The position numbers and the translations under genes are program-made. Positions 33,756 to 42,589 of a DNA stretch of 64,000 bases are shown here, piece by piece; position 1 is the first letter of the stretch; every line of letters starts with the position of its first letter. Under the pieces are notes generated by a model. That model made no database searches, was not told the DNA's origin, and worked only from the letters and a program-made list of their open reading frames with translations. Source of the DNA: Nocardia bhagyanarayanae (GTDB taxonomy: Bacteria > Actinomycetota > Actinomycetes > Mycobacteriales > Mycobacteriaceae); the NCBI RefSeq assembly GCF_006716565.1, contig NZ_VFPG01000001.1:5580001-5644000 (forward strand). Reading direction: 5' to 3'.

Positions 33756-34399
33756 GCCCGGCCTACTCGATCACCTTCGGCGTCCTGGACATCCGGCCCG
33801 AGCCGTACGCGGCGACGCCGACGCTGTCGGCGCGCGTCGGGATCGCGGCGCTCCACGAGGAGCCGGTGCACGCCATCGCGCTGCGCGCGCAGGTCAGGAT
33901 CGAACCGCGCCGCCGCTCCTACACCGACGAGGAGGCGGCGGGGCTCACGGATCTCTTCGGCGCACGGGAACGGTGGCACGACACACAGCGATCGTTCCTC
34001 TGGATGCATTGCGCGACAACGATTCCCGGGTTCACCGGCGGCGCGGAGGTGGACCTGCCGTTGCCGTGTACCTACGACTTCGAGGTCGCTGGATCGAAGT
34101 ACCTGCACGCGCTGCGCGAGGGCACGGTGCCGTTGCTCTTCCTGTTCAGCGGCACCGTATTCATCAGGGGCGCCGGCGGTTTCGCGGTGCAACAGGTGCC
34201 GTGGGATCGCGAGGACAAGTTCGACATGCCGGTCTCGGTGTGGCACGACCTGATGGCCGCGCACTTCCCCAACTCCGGCTGGATCCGGCTGTCTCGCGAG
34301 ACGCTCGACGCCCTGTCGGCTTACAAGCACGAGCGCGGGCTGCTCGGCTACGACGACGCCGTGGTCGAGCTGCTCGCCTCGGCGCAGGAGCCGACGTGA
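33752..34399 (+). CDS. DUF6084-like protein of group 1h hydrogenase clusters
   Basis: A 215-residue, mainly beta protein without signal or membrane segment. Seen stretches: SITFGVLDIRPEPYAATPTL, ALRAQVRIEPRRRSY, TTIPGFTGGAEVDLPLPCTY and FLFSGTVFIRGAGGFAVQQV. The ATGA overlap with the gene before and GTGA overlap with the gene after indicate a coupled block. Families of this kind occur only with these hydrogenases as far as I know; no activity is described. The domain number is from memory. Confidence 0.7.
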   Translation: MSPAYSITFGVLDIRPEPYAATPTLSARVGIAALHEEPVHAIALRAQVRIEPRRRSYTDEEAAGLTDLFGARERWHDTQRSFLWMHCATTIPGFTGGAEVDLPLPCTYDFEVAGSKYLHALREGTVPLLFLFSGTVFIRGAGGFAVQQVPWDREDKFDMPVSVWHDLMAAHFPNSGWIRLSRETLDALSAYKHERGLLGYDDAVVELLASAQEPT

Positions 34400-35748
34400 G
34401 CACCCCTCGCTCCGTCCGGTCCGCGCGCGCCAGGGCGCGGGCGGTCGCCGACGCGGTGCTGTACGAGGGCTATCTGCTGTACCCGTATCGGGCGAACGCG
34501 CGAAAGAACCAGTGCCGCTGGCAATTCGGCGTCCTCGGTCCCGAGGGCGCCGCGCAGGCGGGTCTCGGTGAGGACTCGATGCTCCGCGCGCAATTCCCGG
34601 TCACCGCGGACGGTGACCCCACGCTCGTCCTGACCGTCCGGTTCCTGCAACTACAGCGGCGCACCGTCGAAGACCGCCACGGAACTCCGGTCGCCGAGCT
34701 CGATCTCGGCGGCCGCAGGGTGATCAGCTGGGACGAGGCGGTCGAGCACGAGATCGAGCGCGGGCCGATGCCGCTGGCGGGCACCGTGTTCGATGTGTCG
34801 GTCCCGGGCGGCGTCGATGTCGAGGACGTGCACGACGCCGCGGGCGCTGTCGCGGGACGGCTGGTGCGCACCCGGCGACCGCTCGACTGCCGGGTCGAGG
34901 TATCGGTCGACGAGCTGGCGGGTTGCCACCGCGTCACGATCGCGGTGCGCAATGTCGCCGCTGCGCTGACGAACTCGGACGACGCGCTCGCGCATTCGCT
35001 GCTCGGCACGCATGTGATCGCCGAGCTCGACGGCGGCGAGTTCGTGTCGCTGCTGGAGCCGCCGCCCGAAGCGGCCGCGGCGGTCGAGCAGTGCGGCCAG
35101 CACCGCTGCTTCCCGGTTCTCGCCGGGCCGCCCGGCGACCGCGGTCTGCTGCTGATCTCGCCGATCATCCTCTACGACCACCCGGAGATCGCCGAACAAA
35201 GCGAGGGCCCGTTGTTCGACGCGACCGAGATCGACGAGATCCTGACCCTGCGCGTGATGGGCATGACCGACGAGGAGAAGGAGCAGGCCCGTGCCACCGA
35301 CCCGCTCGCGGCGCGAATCGTCGACCGCTGCGACGCCACCACGGCCGACCAGCTGAACCGGCTGCACGGCGTGCTGCGCGAACCGGCGAACCCGCCGCGC
35401 GTGCTGCCCGAGGTTCCGGACGGCGTCGACTGGTGGGATCCATTGGCCGACAACGCGGTTCGTCCCGATTCCGACGCGGTCGTCGTCGCGGGCGTGCTGG
35501 TCAGCCGAGGCAGCCGGGTGCGTCTGCGCCCGGCGCGGCGCGCGGATGCCCACGATCTGTTCTACGACGGCGAGCCCGCGCGGGTGGTGTCGGTGCACGA
35601 GGACGTCGACGGCGACGTGCACGTCGGAGTCGTCGTCGAGAACGACCCGGCCGCCGACCTGCACGAGTGGTACGGCCGCTACCTCTACTTCGCGCCCGAC
35701 GAGATCGAGCCGATCGACGGGCCGACCGAGGGAGACCGAGACGAATGA
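34396..35748 (+). CDS. Uncharacterised 450-residue hydrogenase-cluster protein
   Basis: Starts at GTG 34396, inside the stop of the previous gene. The N-terminus AVLYEGYLLYPYRANARKNQ is strongly patterned and looks conserved. The middle is beta-rich (LDLGGRRVISWDEAVEHEIE); a helical stretch near 290 (LTLRVMGMTDEEKEQARATD) precedes an SH3/KOW-like C-terminal part (DLFYDGEPARVVSVHEDVDG, HVGVVVENDPAADLHEW). No catalytic motif, cofactor site, signal or membrane segment is recognised. It is the largest unexplained gene of the cluster and is probably a scaffold or assembly factor for the enzyme complex. Confidence 0.7.
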   Translation: MSTPRSVRSARARARAVADAVLYEGYLLYPYRANARKNQCRWQFGVLGPEGAAQAGLGEDSMLRAQFPVTADGDPTLVLTVRFLQLQRRTVEDRHGTPVAELDLGGRRVISWDEAVEHEIERGPMPLAGTVFDVSVPGGVDVEDVHDAAGAVAGRLVRTRRPLDCRVEVSVDELAGCHRVTIAVRNVAAALTNSDDALAHSLLGTHVIAELDGGEFVSLLEPPPEAAAAVEQCGQHRCFPVLAGPPGDRGLLLISPIILYDHPEIAEQSEGPLFDATEIDEILTLRVMGMTDEEKEQARATDPLAARIVDRCDATTADQLNRLHGVLREPANPPRVLPEVPDGVDWWDPLADNAVRPDSDAVVVAGVLVSRGSRVRLRPARRADAHDLFYDGEPARVVSVHEDVDGDVHVGVVVENDPAADLHEWYGRYLYFAPDEIEPIDGPTEGDRDE

Positions 35749-35762
35749 AAGGAGAGTCGGCC

Positions 35763-35882
35763 ATGGACAGGGTGGGAGCAGTGGCGATCGCCATCGCCGC
35801 GGTGATCGGAGGTGTTCTCACGGTCGTCGGGGTGCGGTCGATACCGGACATCCGGCGCTATTTCCGGATCCGCAACATGTAG
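35763..35882 (+). CDS. 39-residue single-span membrane peptide (DUF6893-like)
   Basis: ATG 35763 is selected because GGAGAG stands 6 bases before it; an ATG at 35745 overlapping the preceding stop would add six residues. The peptide has one hydrophobic helix (VGAVAIAIAAVIGGVLTVVG) and a basic cytoplasmic tail (SIPDIRRYFRIRNM). In a cluster for a soluble hydrogenase, a tiny membrane anchor could tether the complex to the quinone pool. The pattern VxSIPDIxRYxRxRxM is, as far as I recall, typical of DUF6893 proteins. Confidence 0.75.
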   Translation: MDRVGAVAIAIAAVIGGVLTVVGVRSIPDIRRYFRIRNM

Positions 35883-35900
35883 CGAAGGTGAGGACAAGTC

Positions 35901-36224
35901 ATGGGTGACAGGAAAGAAGAGCCGCAGTCGGCACGCGGGGCGCCTGGCTCGCGCGACACCGGTTCGGACACGGTCGCCGGCGGTCCGACGGACCGTGAAC
36001 CCGGCGACATCGGGCACGAGGAGCTGACCTCGGCCGAGGGTGAGCGCCCCGAGCGCGGCACCGACTTCACCACGACGCCGGGCACCGACGCCGAACCGGC
36101 CGTCCCGCCCTACGACGAGCGCAAGGACACCGCGAATCGGCCGGGCGAGACAGCGGCGGGTGAGGTGGAGGGCGCCGATGTCGGCGGCGCGACGACGCCG
36201 ACGCCGACCGACGAACAGGAGTGA
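35901..36224 (+). CDS. Acidic, probably disordered 107-residue protein
   Basis: Composition is dominated by Glu, Asp, Gly, Thr and Pro with no hydrophobic core (MGDRKEEPQSARGAPGSRDT; TPGTDAEPAVPPYDERKDTA). It is therefore likely to be intrinsically disordered. GAAGGTGAGGA precedes ATG 35901. It sits between the 39-residue membrane peptide and the maturation protease. It could be a flexible linker or chaperone-like partner, or a rapidly evolving filler; no homology is recognised. Confidence 0.55.
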   Translation: MGDRKEEPQSARGAPGSRDTGSDTVAGGPTDREPGDIGHEELTSAEGERPERGTDFTTTPGTDAEPAVPPYDERKDTANRPGETAAGEVEGADVGGATTPTPTDEQE

Positions 36225-36237
36225 GGCGACGACGAAG

Positions 36238-36699
36238 GTGCTGGTCGCCGGGATCGGGAACATCTTCCTCGGCGACGACGGATTCGGCCCGGCGGTGGTG
36301 CGGCGGCTGCCCGCCCCCACCGCGGCGGACGTGCGCGTCGCCGACTACGGCATCCGGGGCATGCACCTCGCCTACGACCTGCTGAACGACTGGGACGCGC
36401 TGGTGCTCGTCGACGCCCTGCCCGATCGGGGCGCGCCGGGCCGGGTCGAGGTGTTCCGTGCGGAGCAGGCGGAGGAAGCCGGCACCCGGCTCGACGCGCA
36501 CGCGATGGATCCCGAGGCCGTGTTCTCGATGGTGCGGACGCTGGGCGGCACCGTGCCGCCGACGGTGATCGTCGGGTGCCAGGTCGTCTCGGTCGCCGAG
36601 GGGATCGGCCTCACCGAGCCCGTCGAGGCGGCCGTCGCACCCGCCGCCGCCGCGGTCGGGTCGGTGCTGGCGGACCTGCTCAGCCGACAGGAGGTGTGA
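36238..36699 (+). CDS. Hydrogenase maturation endopeptidase (HyaD/HupD family)
   Basis: A 153-residue nickel-dependent protease that clips the C-terminal tail of the large subunit after nickel insertion. Seen: VAGIGNIFLGDDGFGPAVVR (GxGN...DDG with metal-binding acid), VLVDALPDRG and the His of DAHAMDPEAVF. GTG 36238 gives the canonical beginning; AGGAGTGAGG lies about 11 bases upstream, and no in-frame ATG exists before the core motif. The stop is 3 bases before hypC. Confidence 0.88.
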   Translation: MLVAGIGNIFLGDDGFGPAVVRRLPAPTAADVRVADYGIRGMHLAYDLLNDWDALVLVDALPDRGAPGRVEVFRAEQAEEAGTRLDAHAMDPEAVFSMVRTLGGTVPPTVIVGCQVVSVAEGIGLTEPVEAAVAPAAAAVGSVLADLLSRQEV

Positions 36700-36702
36700 A
36701 CG

Positions 36703-36945
36703 ATGTGCCTCGGGATTCCGGGCCGGGTCGTGCGGATGGCCGAGGGCTACCACGATCAGGTGGCCTTGGTGGACGTCTCGGGTGAGACGCGCAAAGTGAA
36801 CATCGGCATGCTCGACGAAGGCCCGGTGCGCCCCGGCGAGTGGGTCATCATCCACATGGGTTTCGCGGTCGAGCGAACCGACGAGGCGGGCGCGGCCGAG
36901 GCGCTCGCGGGGCTGCGGCTGCTGGGACGCGGGGAGGAACCGTGA
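36703..36945 (+). CDS. hypC: Hydrogenase assembly chaperone HypC (copy 1)
   Basis: An 80-residue HypC/HupF chaperone: MCLGIPGRVVRMAEG with the essential Cys2 that holds the Fe(CN)2CO unit, and EWVIIHMGFAVERTDEAGAA. It shuttles the iron centre from HypD to the large subunit. GGAGGTG precedes it and its TGA overlaps the GTG of hypF. A second, longer HypC follows hypF. Confidence 0.92.
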   Translation: MCLGIPGRVVRMAEGYHDQVALVDVSGETRKVNIGMLDEGPVRPGEWVIIHMGFAVERTDEAGAAEALAGLRLLGRGEEP

Positions 36946-39260
36946 CCGCGGCGCGAACCCGGCGGCGGATCCTGGTCCGCGGCGTGGTGCAGGGCGTCGG
37001 ATTCCGGCCGTTCGTCTACACCACCGCCGCCGAGCTGTCGCTGGCCGGTCGCGTGTCCAACGACAGCTCCGGTGTGATCGTCGAGGTCGAGGGCGCCGCG
37101 CGGGATCTGGACGAATTCGAGCGCCGCGTCCACCAGAGTCCGCCACCGCTGGCCGTCGTCGAATCCATCGAGACGACCGAGATTCCGGCGCGCGGCGGCA
37201 CCGGGTTCCACATCGCCGACACCACCCGCGACGGCGCGGGACGCACACTGGCCTCGCCGGACGTGGCGATCTGCGCCGAGTGCGCCGCCGAACTGCGCGA
37301 TCCGGCCGATCGCCGCTACCGGCACCCCTTCGTCAACTGCACCAACTGCGGTCCTCGATTCACCATCATCGCGAGTCTGCCCTACGACCGCGACCGCACG
37401 TCGATGGCCGAGTTCCCCATGTGCGCGGCGTGCGCGCGCGAGTACGCCGACCCCGCCGATCGCCGCTTTCACGCGCAGCCGATCGCCTGTCCCGACTGCG
37501 GTCCCACGCTCGGCTACACCGGCCCCGGCGCGGGAGACCCGATCGCGGCGTCCCGAGAGTTGCTGCGGCGCGGCGGGATTCTCGCGGTCAAGGGCATCGG
37601 TGGATACCACCTGGCCTGCGACGCGGCGAACGAGGCCGCCGTCGCCGAGCTCCGTCGCCGGAAACGGCGCGGCGACAAGCCGTTCGCGCTCATGGTGCCG
37701 GATCTGGCGACCGCACGGGCGATCGTCGAGGTCGACGCGGCCGCCGCCGCATTGTTGACCGGGCCCGCCCGCCCGATCGTGTTGCTGCCGCGGCGCGCGG
37801 AGCCCGAATCGCCTGCCGTGGCGGCCTTTCCGGCACCGGCCAGATCGGTGGCTCCGCGCAATCCCGATCTCGGCGTGATGATCGCCTACTCGCCGTTGCA
37901 TCTGCTGCTGTTCGGGCTGCCCGACGACCCGCCCGGCCCCCAGGCATTGGTGATGACCTCGGGAAACCTCGGCGGCGAGCCGATCTGCTACGACGACGCC
38001 GACGCGCGCGAGCGCCTGGCGGGCCTCGCCGACGCGTGGCTCACGCACAACCGGCGCATCGTGGTGCCCTGCGACGATTCGGTGGTGCGGCTGGTCGACG
38101 GCGTCGAACTGCCGGTGCGCCGCTCCCGTGGGTACGCGCCGATGCCGTTGGCCCTGCCGACGCCGATGCCGCCGACGCTGGCTGTCGGCGCCGATCTGAA
38201 GAACACCTGCGCGGTGGCCGACGGCCGCTACGCGTGGTTGAGCCAGCACATCGGCGACATGGACGACCTGGCAACGCTGCGCGCGTTCACCGAGGCCGAG
38301 CGGCATCTCGAGGAGCTCACCGCCGTGCGGCCGATCCAGTTGGCCGCCGACGCGCACCCGCGCTACCGGTCCACCGCGTGGGCCGAACAACACGCCGACG
38401 GCCGCCCGCTACGGACGGTGCAGCACCACCACGCCCATATCGCGGCGGTGATGGGCGAGCACGGCCTCGACCCCGCCGCGACGGTGCTCGGAATCGCGTT
38501 CGACGGAACCGGTTTCGGGCCCGACGCGGCGATCTGGGGCGCCGAGGTGCTCGCCGCGGGATACAAGGGGTACCGGCGGCTCGCGCATCTGCGCTACGTG
38601 CCCCTCGCCGGTGGCGACCTGAGCGTGCGTCGGCCGTACCGCATGGCGCTGGCGCACCTGCGCGCCGCCGGGATCGACTGGACCGAGGACATCCTCGCGG
38701 TCCGGGCATGCCCGGCCGAAGAACGCAAAGTTCTGGCACACCAGCTGGATACCGGCTTCGGCTGCGTGCCGACCTCGAGCATGGGCAGGCTCTTCGACGC
38801 GGTCTCGTCGCTGGCCGGGGTGCGCCACGAGGTGGACTACGAGGCCCAGGCGGCGATCGAGCTGGAGGGACTGGCTCGCGGCGCGGATCCCGGTGCGGGA
38901 GTTTACGAGTTCGCCATCCCGGCGAACGACGGCTCCCGCGGTCGCGGCGGCACCGCGATCGATCCCGCTCCGGTGATCGCCGCGGTCGTCGCCGATGTGC
39001 GGGCCGGGGTCCCGCCCGCCGTGGTCGGCGCGCGCTTCCACGCGGCGGTCGCGCGCCTGATCCTCGACCTCGCCGTCGAATACGGAGCCTCGGCCACGCC
39101 AGTGGCCCTGTCCGGCGGGGTGTTCCAGAACGCCCTGCTGCTCTCGGCCACTCGAAAACTTCTACAGGAGAAGGGCTTCGAAGTCCTCTGCCATCGCAGG
39201 CTGCCGCCGAACGACGGCGGACTCGCGTTCGGCCAGCTACTCGCCATCGGAGCGGGATGA
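36942..39260 (+). CDS. hypF: Carbamoyltransferase HypF
   Basis: A 772-residue enzyme that turns carbamoyl phosphate into the CN ligand precursor and carbamoylates the HypE C-terminal Cys. Domains in order: acylphosphatase (1-90, VRGVVQGVGFRPFVY), two zinc fingers (about 108-185, CAECAAELRDP / CTNCGPRF and CAACAREYADP / CPDCGPTL), YrdC-like nucleotide domain (about 200-370, GGILAVKGIGGYHLACDA) and Kae1-like domain with VQHHHAHIAAVMGEH. Full length. GTG 36942 is used because it overlaps the hypC stop. Confidence 0.95.
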   Translation: MTAARTRRRILVRGVVQGVGFRPFVYTTAAELSLAGRVSNDSSGVIVEVEGAARDLDEFERRVHQSPPPLAVVESIETTEIPARGGTGFHIADTTRDGAGRTLASPDVAICAECAAELRDPADRRYRHPFVNCTNCGPRFTIIASLPYDRDRTSMAEFPMCAACAREYADPADRRFHAQPIACPDCGPTLGYTGPGAGDPIAASRELLRRGGILAVKGIGGYHLACDAANEAAVAELRRRKRRGDKPFALMVPDLATARAIVEVDAAAAALLTGPARPIVLLPRRAEPESPAVAAFPAPARSVAPRNPDLGVMIAYSPLHLLLFGLPDDPPGPQALVMTSGNLGGEPICYDDADARERLAGLADAWLTHNRRIVVPCDDSVVRLVDGVELPVRRSRGYAPMPLALPTPMPPTLAVGADLKNTCAVADGRYAWLSQHIGDMDDLATLRAFTEAERHLEELTAVRPIQLAADAHPRYRSTAWAEQHADGRPLRTVQHHHAHIAAVMGEHGLDPAATVLGIAFDGTGFGPDAAIWGAEVLAAGYKGYRRLAHLRYVPLAGGDLSVRRPYRMALAHLRAAGIDWTEDILAVRACPAEERKVLAHQLDTGFGCVPTSSMGRLFDAVSSLAGVRHEVDYEAQAAIELEGLARGADPGAGVYEFAIPANDGSRGRGGTAIDPAPVIAAVVADVRAGVPPAVVGARFHAAVARLILDLAVEYGASATPVALSGGVFQNALLLSATRKLLQEKGFEVLCHRRLPPNDGGLAFGQLLAIGAG

Positions 39261-39279
39261 GCGGAAAGGAGAAGCGACG

Positions 39280-39606
39280 ATGTGCCTGGCAGTACCGGGA
39301 AAGGTGCTCAGCCTGCACGAGCGGGACGGCACGCTGATGTCGACCGTCGACTTCGGCGGCGTGCACAAGGATGTGTGCCTGCAATACATCCCCGACGCGG
39401 CGGTCGGCGACTACGTCGTCGTCCACGTCGGATTCGCGATTCAGCGTCTGGACGAGCAGTCCGCGCTACAGACCCTGGCCGAGTTCGAACGCCTCGGTGT
39501 GCTCAACGAAGAGTTCGGCGACGGATTCGCCATCGCCGCGAAGCAGGCGGGAGTCGAGAACCCCGAAACGACCGAGCAGCGAGACGATCCGGAGGTGACG
39601 TCGTGA
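39280..39606 (+). CDS. hypC: Hydrogenase assembly chaperone HypC (copy 2)
   Basis: A 108-residue second Hyp[21 protein letters not shown] with Cys2, [20 protein letters not shown], and a C-terminal extension of about 25 residues ([20 protein letters not shown]) not found in copy 1. AAGGAG precedes it and its TGA overlaps the hypD GTG, so this copy is tied to HypD, its obligate partner. The two HypC proteins may serve as separate carriers, for example HypCD scaffold and large-subunit chaperone (HypC/HupF division). Confidence 0.92.
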   Translation: MCLAVPGKVLSLHERDGTLMSTVDFGGVHKDVCLQYIPDAAVGDYVVVHVGFAIQRLDEQSALQTLAEFERLGVLNEEFGDGFAIAAKQAGVENPETTEQRDDPEVTS

Positions 39607-40715
39607 AGTACCTCGACGAATTCAGCGATCCACAGCTTGCCAAGGGCTTGCTCGACCGGATCCGCGGCGCGACGAGCAGACGGTGGTCGATCATGGAAGT
39701 CTGTGGCGGCCAGACGCATTCGATCATCCGGCACGGCATCGATCAGCTGCTGCCCGACCAGATCGAGATGATCCACGGCCCGGGTTGCCCCGTCTGCGTC
39801 ACCCCGCTCGAGGTGATCGACAAGGCGCTCGAGATCGCCGCGCGGCCGGGAGTGATCTTCTGCTCGTTCGGCGACATGCTGCGGGTGCCCGGCAGCAACA
39901 AGGATCTGTTCCGCGTCAAGAGCGAAGGCGGCGACGTGCGCGTGGTCTACTCACCGCTCGACGCGCTCGAGCTCGCGCGCGCGAACCCGGACCGGCAGGT
40001 GGTGTTCTTCGGCATCGGCTTCGAGACCACCGCGCCGGCCAACGCGATGACCGTCTACCAAGCCAAGCGGCTCGGCGTGCGGAACTTCTCGCTGCTTGTC
40101 TCGCACGTGCTGGTGCCGCCCGCCATCGCCGCGATCATGGAGTCGCCCGATTGCCGGGTCCAGGGGTTCCTCGCCGCCGGTCACGTGTGCACCGTCATGG
40201 GCACCGGCGAATACCCGCCGCTGGCCGAGAAATACCGAGTTCCGGTGGTGGTCACCGGGTTCGAGCCGCTCGACATCCTGGAGGGGATCCGCCGCACGGT
40301 GATGCAGCTGGAGGCCGGGCGGCACGAGGTGGAGAACGCCTATCCCCGCGCGGTGGCCGCCGCGGGCAACCCGGCCGCCAAGGCGATGCTCGAGGACGTC
40401 TTCGAGGTCACCGACCGGGCCTGGCGCGGCATCGGCGTCATTCCGCGCAGCGGCTGGCGGCTGTCGGAGCGGTACCGCGACTACGACGCCGAGCAGCGGT
40501 TCTCCGTCGACGAGCTGCACACCGAGGAGTCCTCGATCTGCCGGTCCGGCGAGGTGCTGCAAGGCCTGATCAAGCCGCACGAGTGCGCCGCCTTCGGCAA
40601 GCAGTGCACGCCGCGAAATCCCTTGGGCGCCACCATGGTCTCCTCCGAGGGCGCGTGCGCCGCCTACTACCTGTACCGGCGGCTCGACCTACCCGCGGAG
40701 GTCGCTCATGCTTGA
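39603..40715 (+). CDS. hypD: Fe(CN)2CO assembly scaffold HypD
   Basis: A 370-residue Fe-S protein on which the iron with its cyanide and CO ligands is assembled with HypC and HypE. The key motifs are all present: [59 protein letters not shown] and the C-terminal cluster site ([37 protein letters not shown]). GTG 39603 overlaps the hypC2 stop; the last eight bases overlap hypE. Confidence 0.95.
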   Translation: MKYLDEFSDPQLAKGLLDRIRGATSRRWSIMEVCGGQTHSIIRHGIDQLLPDQIEMIHGPGCPVCVTPLEVIDKALEIAARPGVIFCSFGDMLRVPGSNKDLFRVKSEGGDVRVVYSPLDALELARANPDRQVVFFGIGFETTAPANAMTVYQAKRLGVRNFSLLVSHVLVPPAIAAIMESPDCRVQGFLAAGHVCTVMGTGEYPPLAEKYRVPVVVTGFEPLDILEGIRRTVMQLEAGRHEVENAYPRAVAAAGNPAAKAMLEDVFEVTDRAWRGIGVIPRSGWRLSERYRDYDAEQRFSVDELHTEESSICRSGEVLQGLIKPHECAAFGKQCTPRNPLGATMVSSEGACAAYYLYRRLDLPAEVAHA

Positions 40716-41790
40716 CGAGACCGGATCGCCCGCGCCCGCGCGCGTCGACATGGGCAGCTGGGTCTGCCCGATGCCGCTGCGGGATTCGCCGAACATCGTG
40801 ATGGGGCACGGCGGCGGCGGTGCGATGTCGGGCGAGCTGATCGAGCATCTCTTCCTGCCCGCGTTCGGATCGGCCGCCGAGGCGGGATTCGGCGATTCGG
40901 CGGTGGTCAGCCTCGGCGGCGCCCGGTTGGCGTTCACCACCGATTCGTTCGTGGTGAAACCGATGGAGTTCCCCGGCGGCTCGATCGGCGAGCTCGCCGT
41001 GAACGGCACCGTCAACGATCTCGCGATGTCCGGCGCCCGTCCCATGGTGCTGTCGACCGCCTTCATCCTGGAGGAGGGCACCGCGCTCGCCGACATCGCG
41101 CGCATCGCCGCGGCCATGGGCACCGCCGCCCTCGGGGCGGAGGTCAAGCTGGTCACCGGCGACACCAAGGTCGTCGACGCCGGTCACGGCGACGGCGTGT
41201 ACGTCAACACCGCGGGTATCGGCCTGATCGACGACGGCGTCGACATCCGCCCGCAGCGCGCGCGACCGGGCGACGTGGTCTTGGTCAGCGGGGAGATCGG
41301 CTTGCACGGCGTGGCGGTGCTGAGCTGTCGCGAGGGCTTGGAATTCGGCACCACGGTGTGCAGCGACACCGCGCCGCTACACGGTCTGGTCGCGGCGATG
41401 CTGGCCACCGGCGCCGACGTGCACGTCCTGCGTGATCCGACGCGCGGTGGGGTGGCCGCGACGCTCAACGAGATCGCCGGGGTGGCGAAAGTCGGTGTGT
41501 CGCTGGACGAGCGGAAGATCCCGGTGTCCTCGCAGGTTCGCGATGCGTGCGGACTGCTCGGCCTGGATCCGCTGTACGTCGCGAACGAGGGCAAGCTGAT
41601 CGCCTTCGTCGCGCCGGAGGACGCCGACCGGGTCCTCGCGGCCATGCGCGAGCACCCGCTGGGCGGGCGCGCCGAGGCGATCGGCGTCTGCGTCGACGAA
41701 CATCCCGGCATGGTGGTCGCCCGCACGGCGCTGGGCGGAAACCGGGTGGTCGACCTGCCCGCGGGCGAGCAATTGCCCCGAATCTGTTGA
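40708..41790 (+). CDS. hypE: Hydrogenase maturation protein HypE
   Basis: A 360-residue PurM-like ATPase that dehydrates the carbamoylated C-terminal Cys to thiocyanate and gives CN to iron on HypCD. It ends EQLPRIC, the required terminal Cys. Seen: [50 protein letters not shown] and [20 protein letters not shown]. The start overlaps hypD. Confidence 0.95.
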   Translation: MLDETGSPAPARVDMGSWVCPMPLRDSPNIVMGHGGGGAMSGELIEHLFLPAFGSAAEAGFGDSAVVSLGGARLAFTTDSFVVKPMEFPGGSIGELAVNGTVNDLAMSGARPMVLSTAFILEEGTALADIARIAAAMGTAALGAEVKLVTGDTKVVDAGHGDGVYVNTAGIGLIDDGVDIRPQRARPGDVVLVSGEIGLHGVAVLSCREGLEFGTTVCSDTAPLHGLVAAMLATGADVHVLRDPTRGGVAATLNEIAGVAKVGVSLDERKIPVSSQVRDACGLLGLDPLYVANEGKLIAFVAPEDADRVLAAMREHPLGGRAEAIGVCVDEHPGMVVARTALGGNRVVDLPAGEQLPRIC

Positions 41791-41791
41791 C

Positions 41792-42589
41792 ATGGACGGC
41801 GATTCGGCTTCCGCCGGGGCGGCGCGAGGAGGTGGCTCGGTCACCGGGCTCGACGTGGCAGGCCTCGACGGAACGGAGATGTTCGCCCGCTACGCCCACG
41901 CGCCCAACGCGCTCGGCCACTGCGGTCCCGCCGCGAGCGGGTCGATGGTCGACCTGCCCGCGGCGGAGGTCAGGGCGATGGCGCGCCGATTCTCCGGCGC
42001 GTGGCCCTACCTGCGGGTCATGTCGCGGCTGACCGGCATCGACGACCCGCTGGACCGCCGCCTCGTCGAATCGTATTGGCTGGGAGGGGGAATCGGCGCG
42101 CGGCTGGACCCGGCGGAGTTCATGGCGGAACTCCTGGCGGTCATCGGTCCGGTCGCCGGTCACTACTGGGCGCATCTGACCACGGAACTGGCGCCCGAGG
42201 CCGCCGCCAACCACTGCTTCCACGTCTTCGGCGTCTACCCGTGGACCAGACTGCTCGGACGGGGAAACGACGAGCACCCGCTGCGCGTCCTCGACAACTG
42301 CCGCATCACCTGGGGAACGGTCCTGGCTCGCGCGGACGATCGGGTGACGGTGTCGACTCGCCGCCTGGCGTGGGACGGGAACCGACTCGCGTTGTCCCCG
42401 CCCGAGACTCGGCAGGTAGCGGTGTGGGTCGACGGCTACTCCCCCGCGCCGGACGTGCGCGAGCACGATCTCGTCGCGCTGCACTGGGATCGGTTGTGCG
42501 GGCTGCTGGAGCCGGAGCAGGTCCGCGACCTCGCCGACAGCACGGACCGCCAGTTGCGCGTCACCAACGACAGGCTGTCGCGGACGTGA
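41792..42589 (+). CDS. DUF6390-like protein of hydrogenase clusters
   Basis: A 265-residue soluble protein one base after hypE. It is rich in conserved-looking aromatic and His positions: ARYAHAPNALGHCGPAA, GPVAGHYWAHLTTELAPEAA and NHCFHVFGVYPWTRLLG. These His/Cys clusters would suit metal handling, for example nickel or iron, but no fold is recognised. An internal ATG (41879, MFARYAHAP) is an alternative start. It is coupled to the nickel permease by a GTGA overlap, which also points towards nickel supply or maturation. Uncharacterised. Confidence 0.7.
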   Translation: MDGDSASAGAARGGGSVTGLDVAGLDGTEMFARYAHAPNALGHCGPAASGSMVDLPAAEVRAMARRFSGAWPYLRVMSRLTGIDDPLDRRLVESYWLGGGIGARLDPAEFMAELLAVIGPVAGHYWAHLTTELAPEAAANHCFHVFGVYPWTRLLGRGNDEHPLRVLDNCRITWGTVLARADDRVTVSTRRLAWDGNRLALSPPETRQVAVWVDGYSPAPDVREHDLVALHWDRLCGLLEPEQVRDLADSTDRQLRVTNDRLSRT

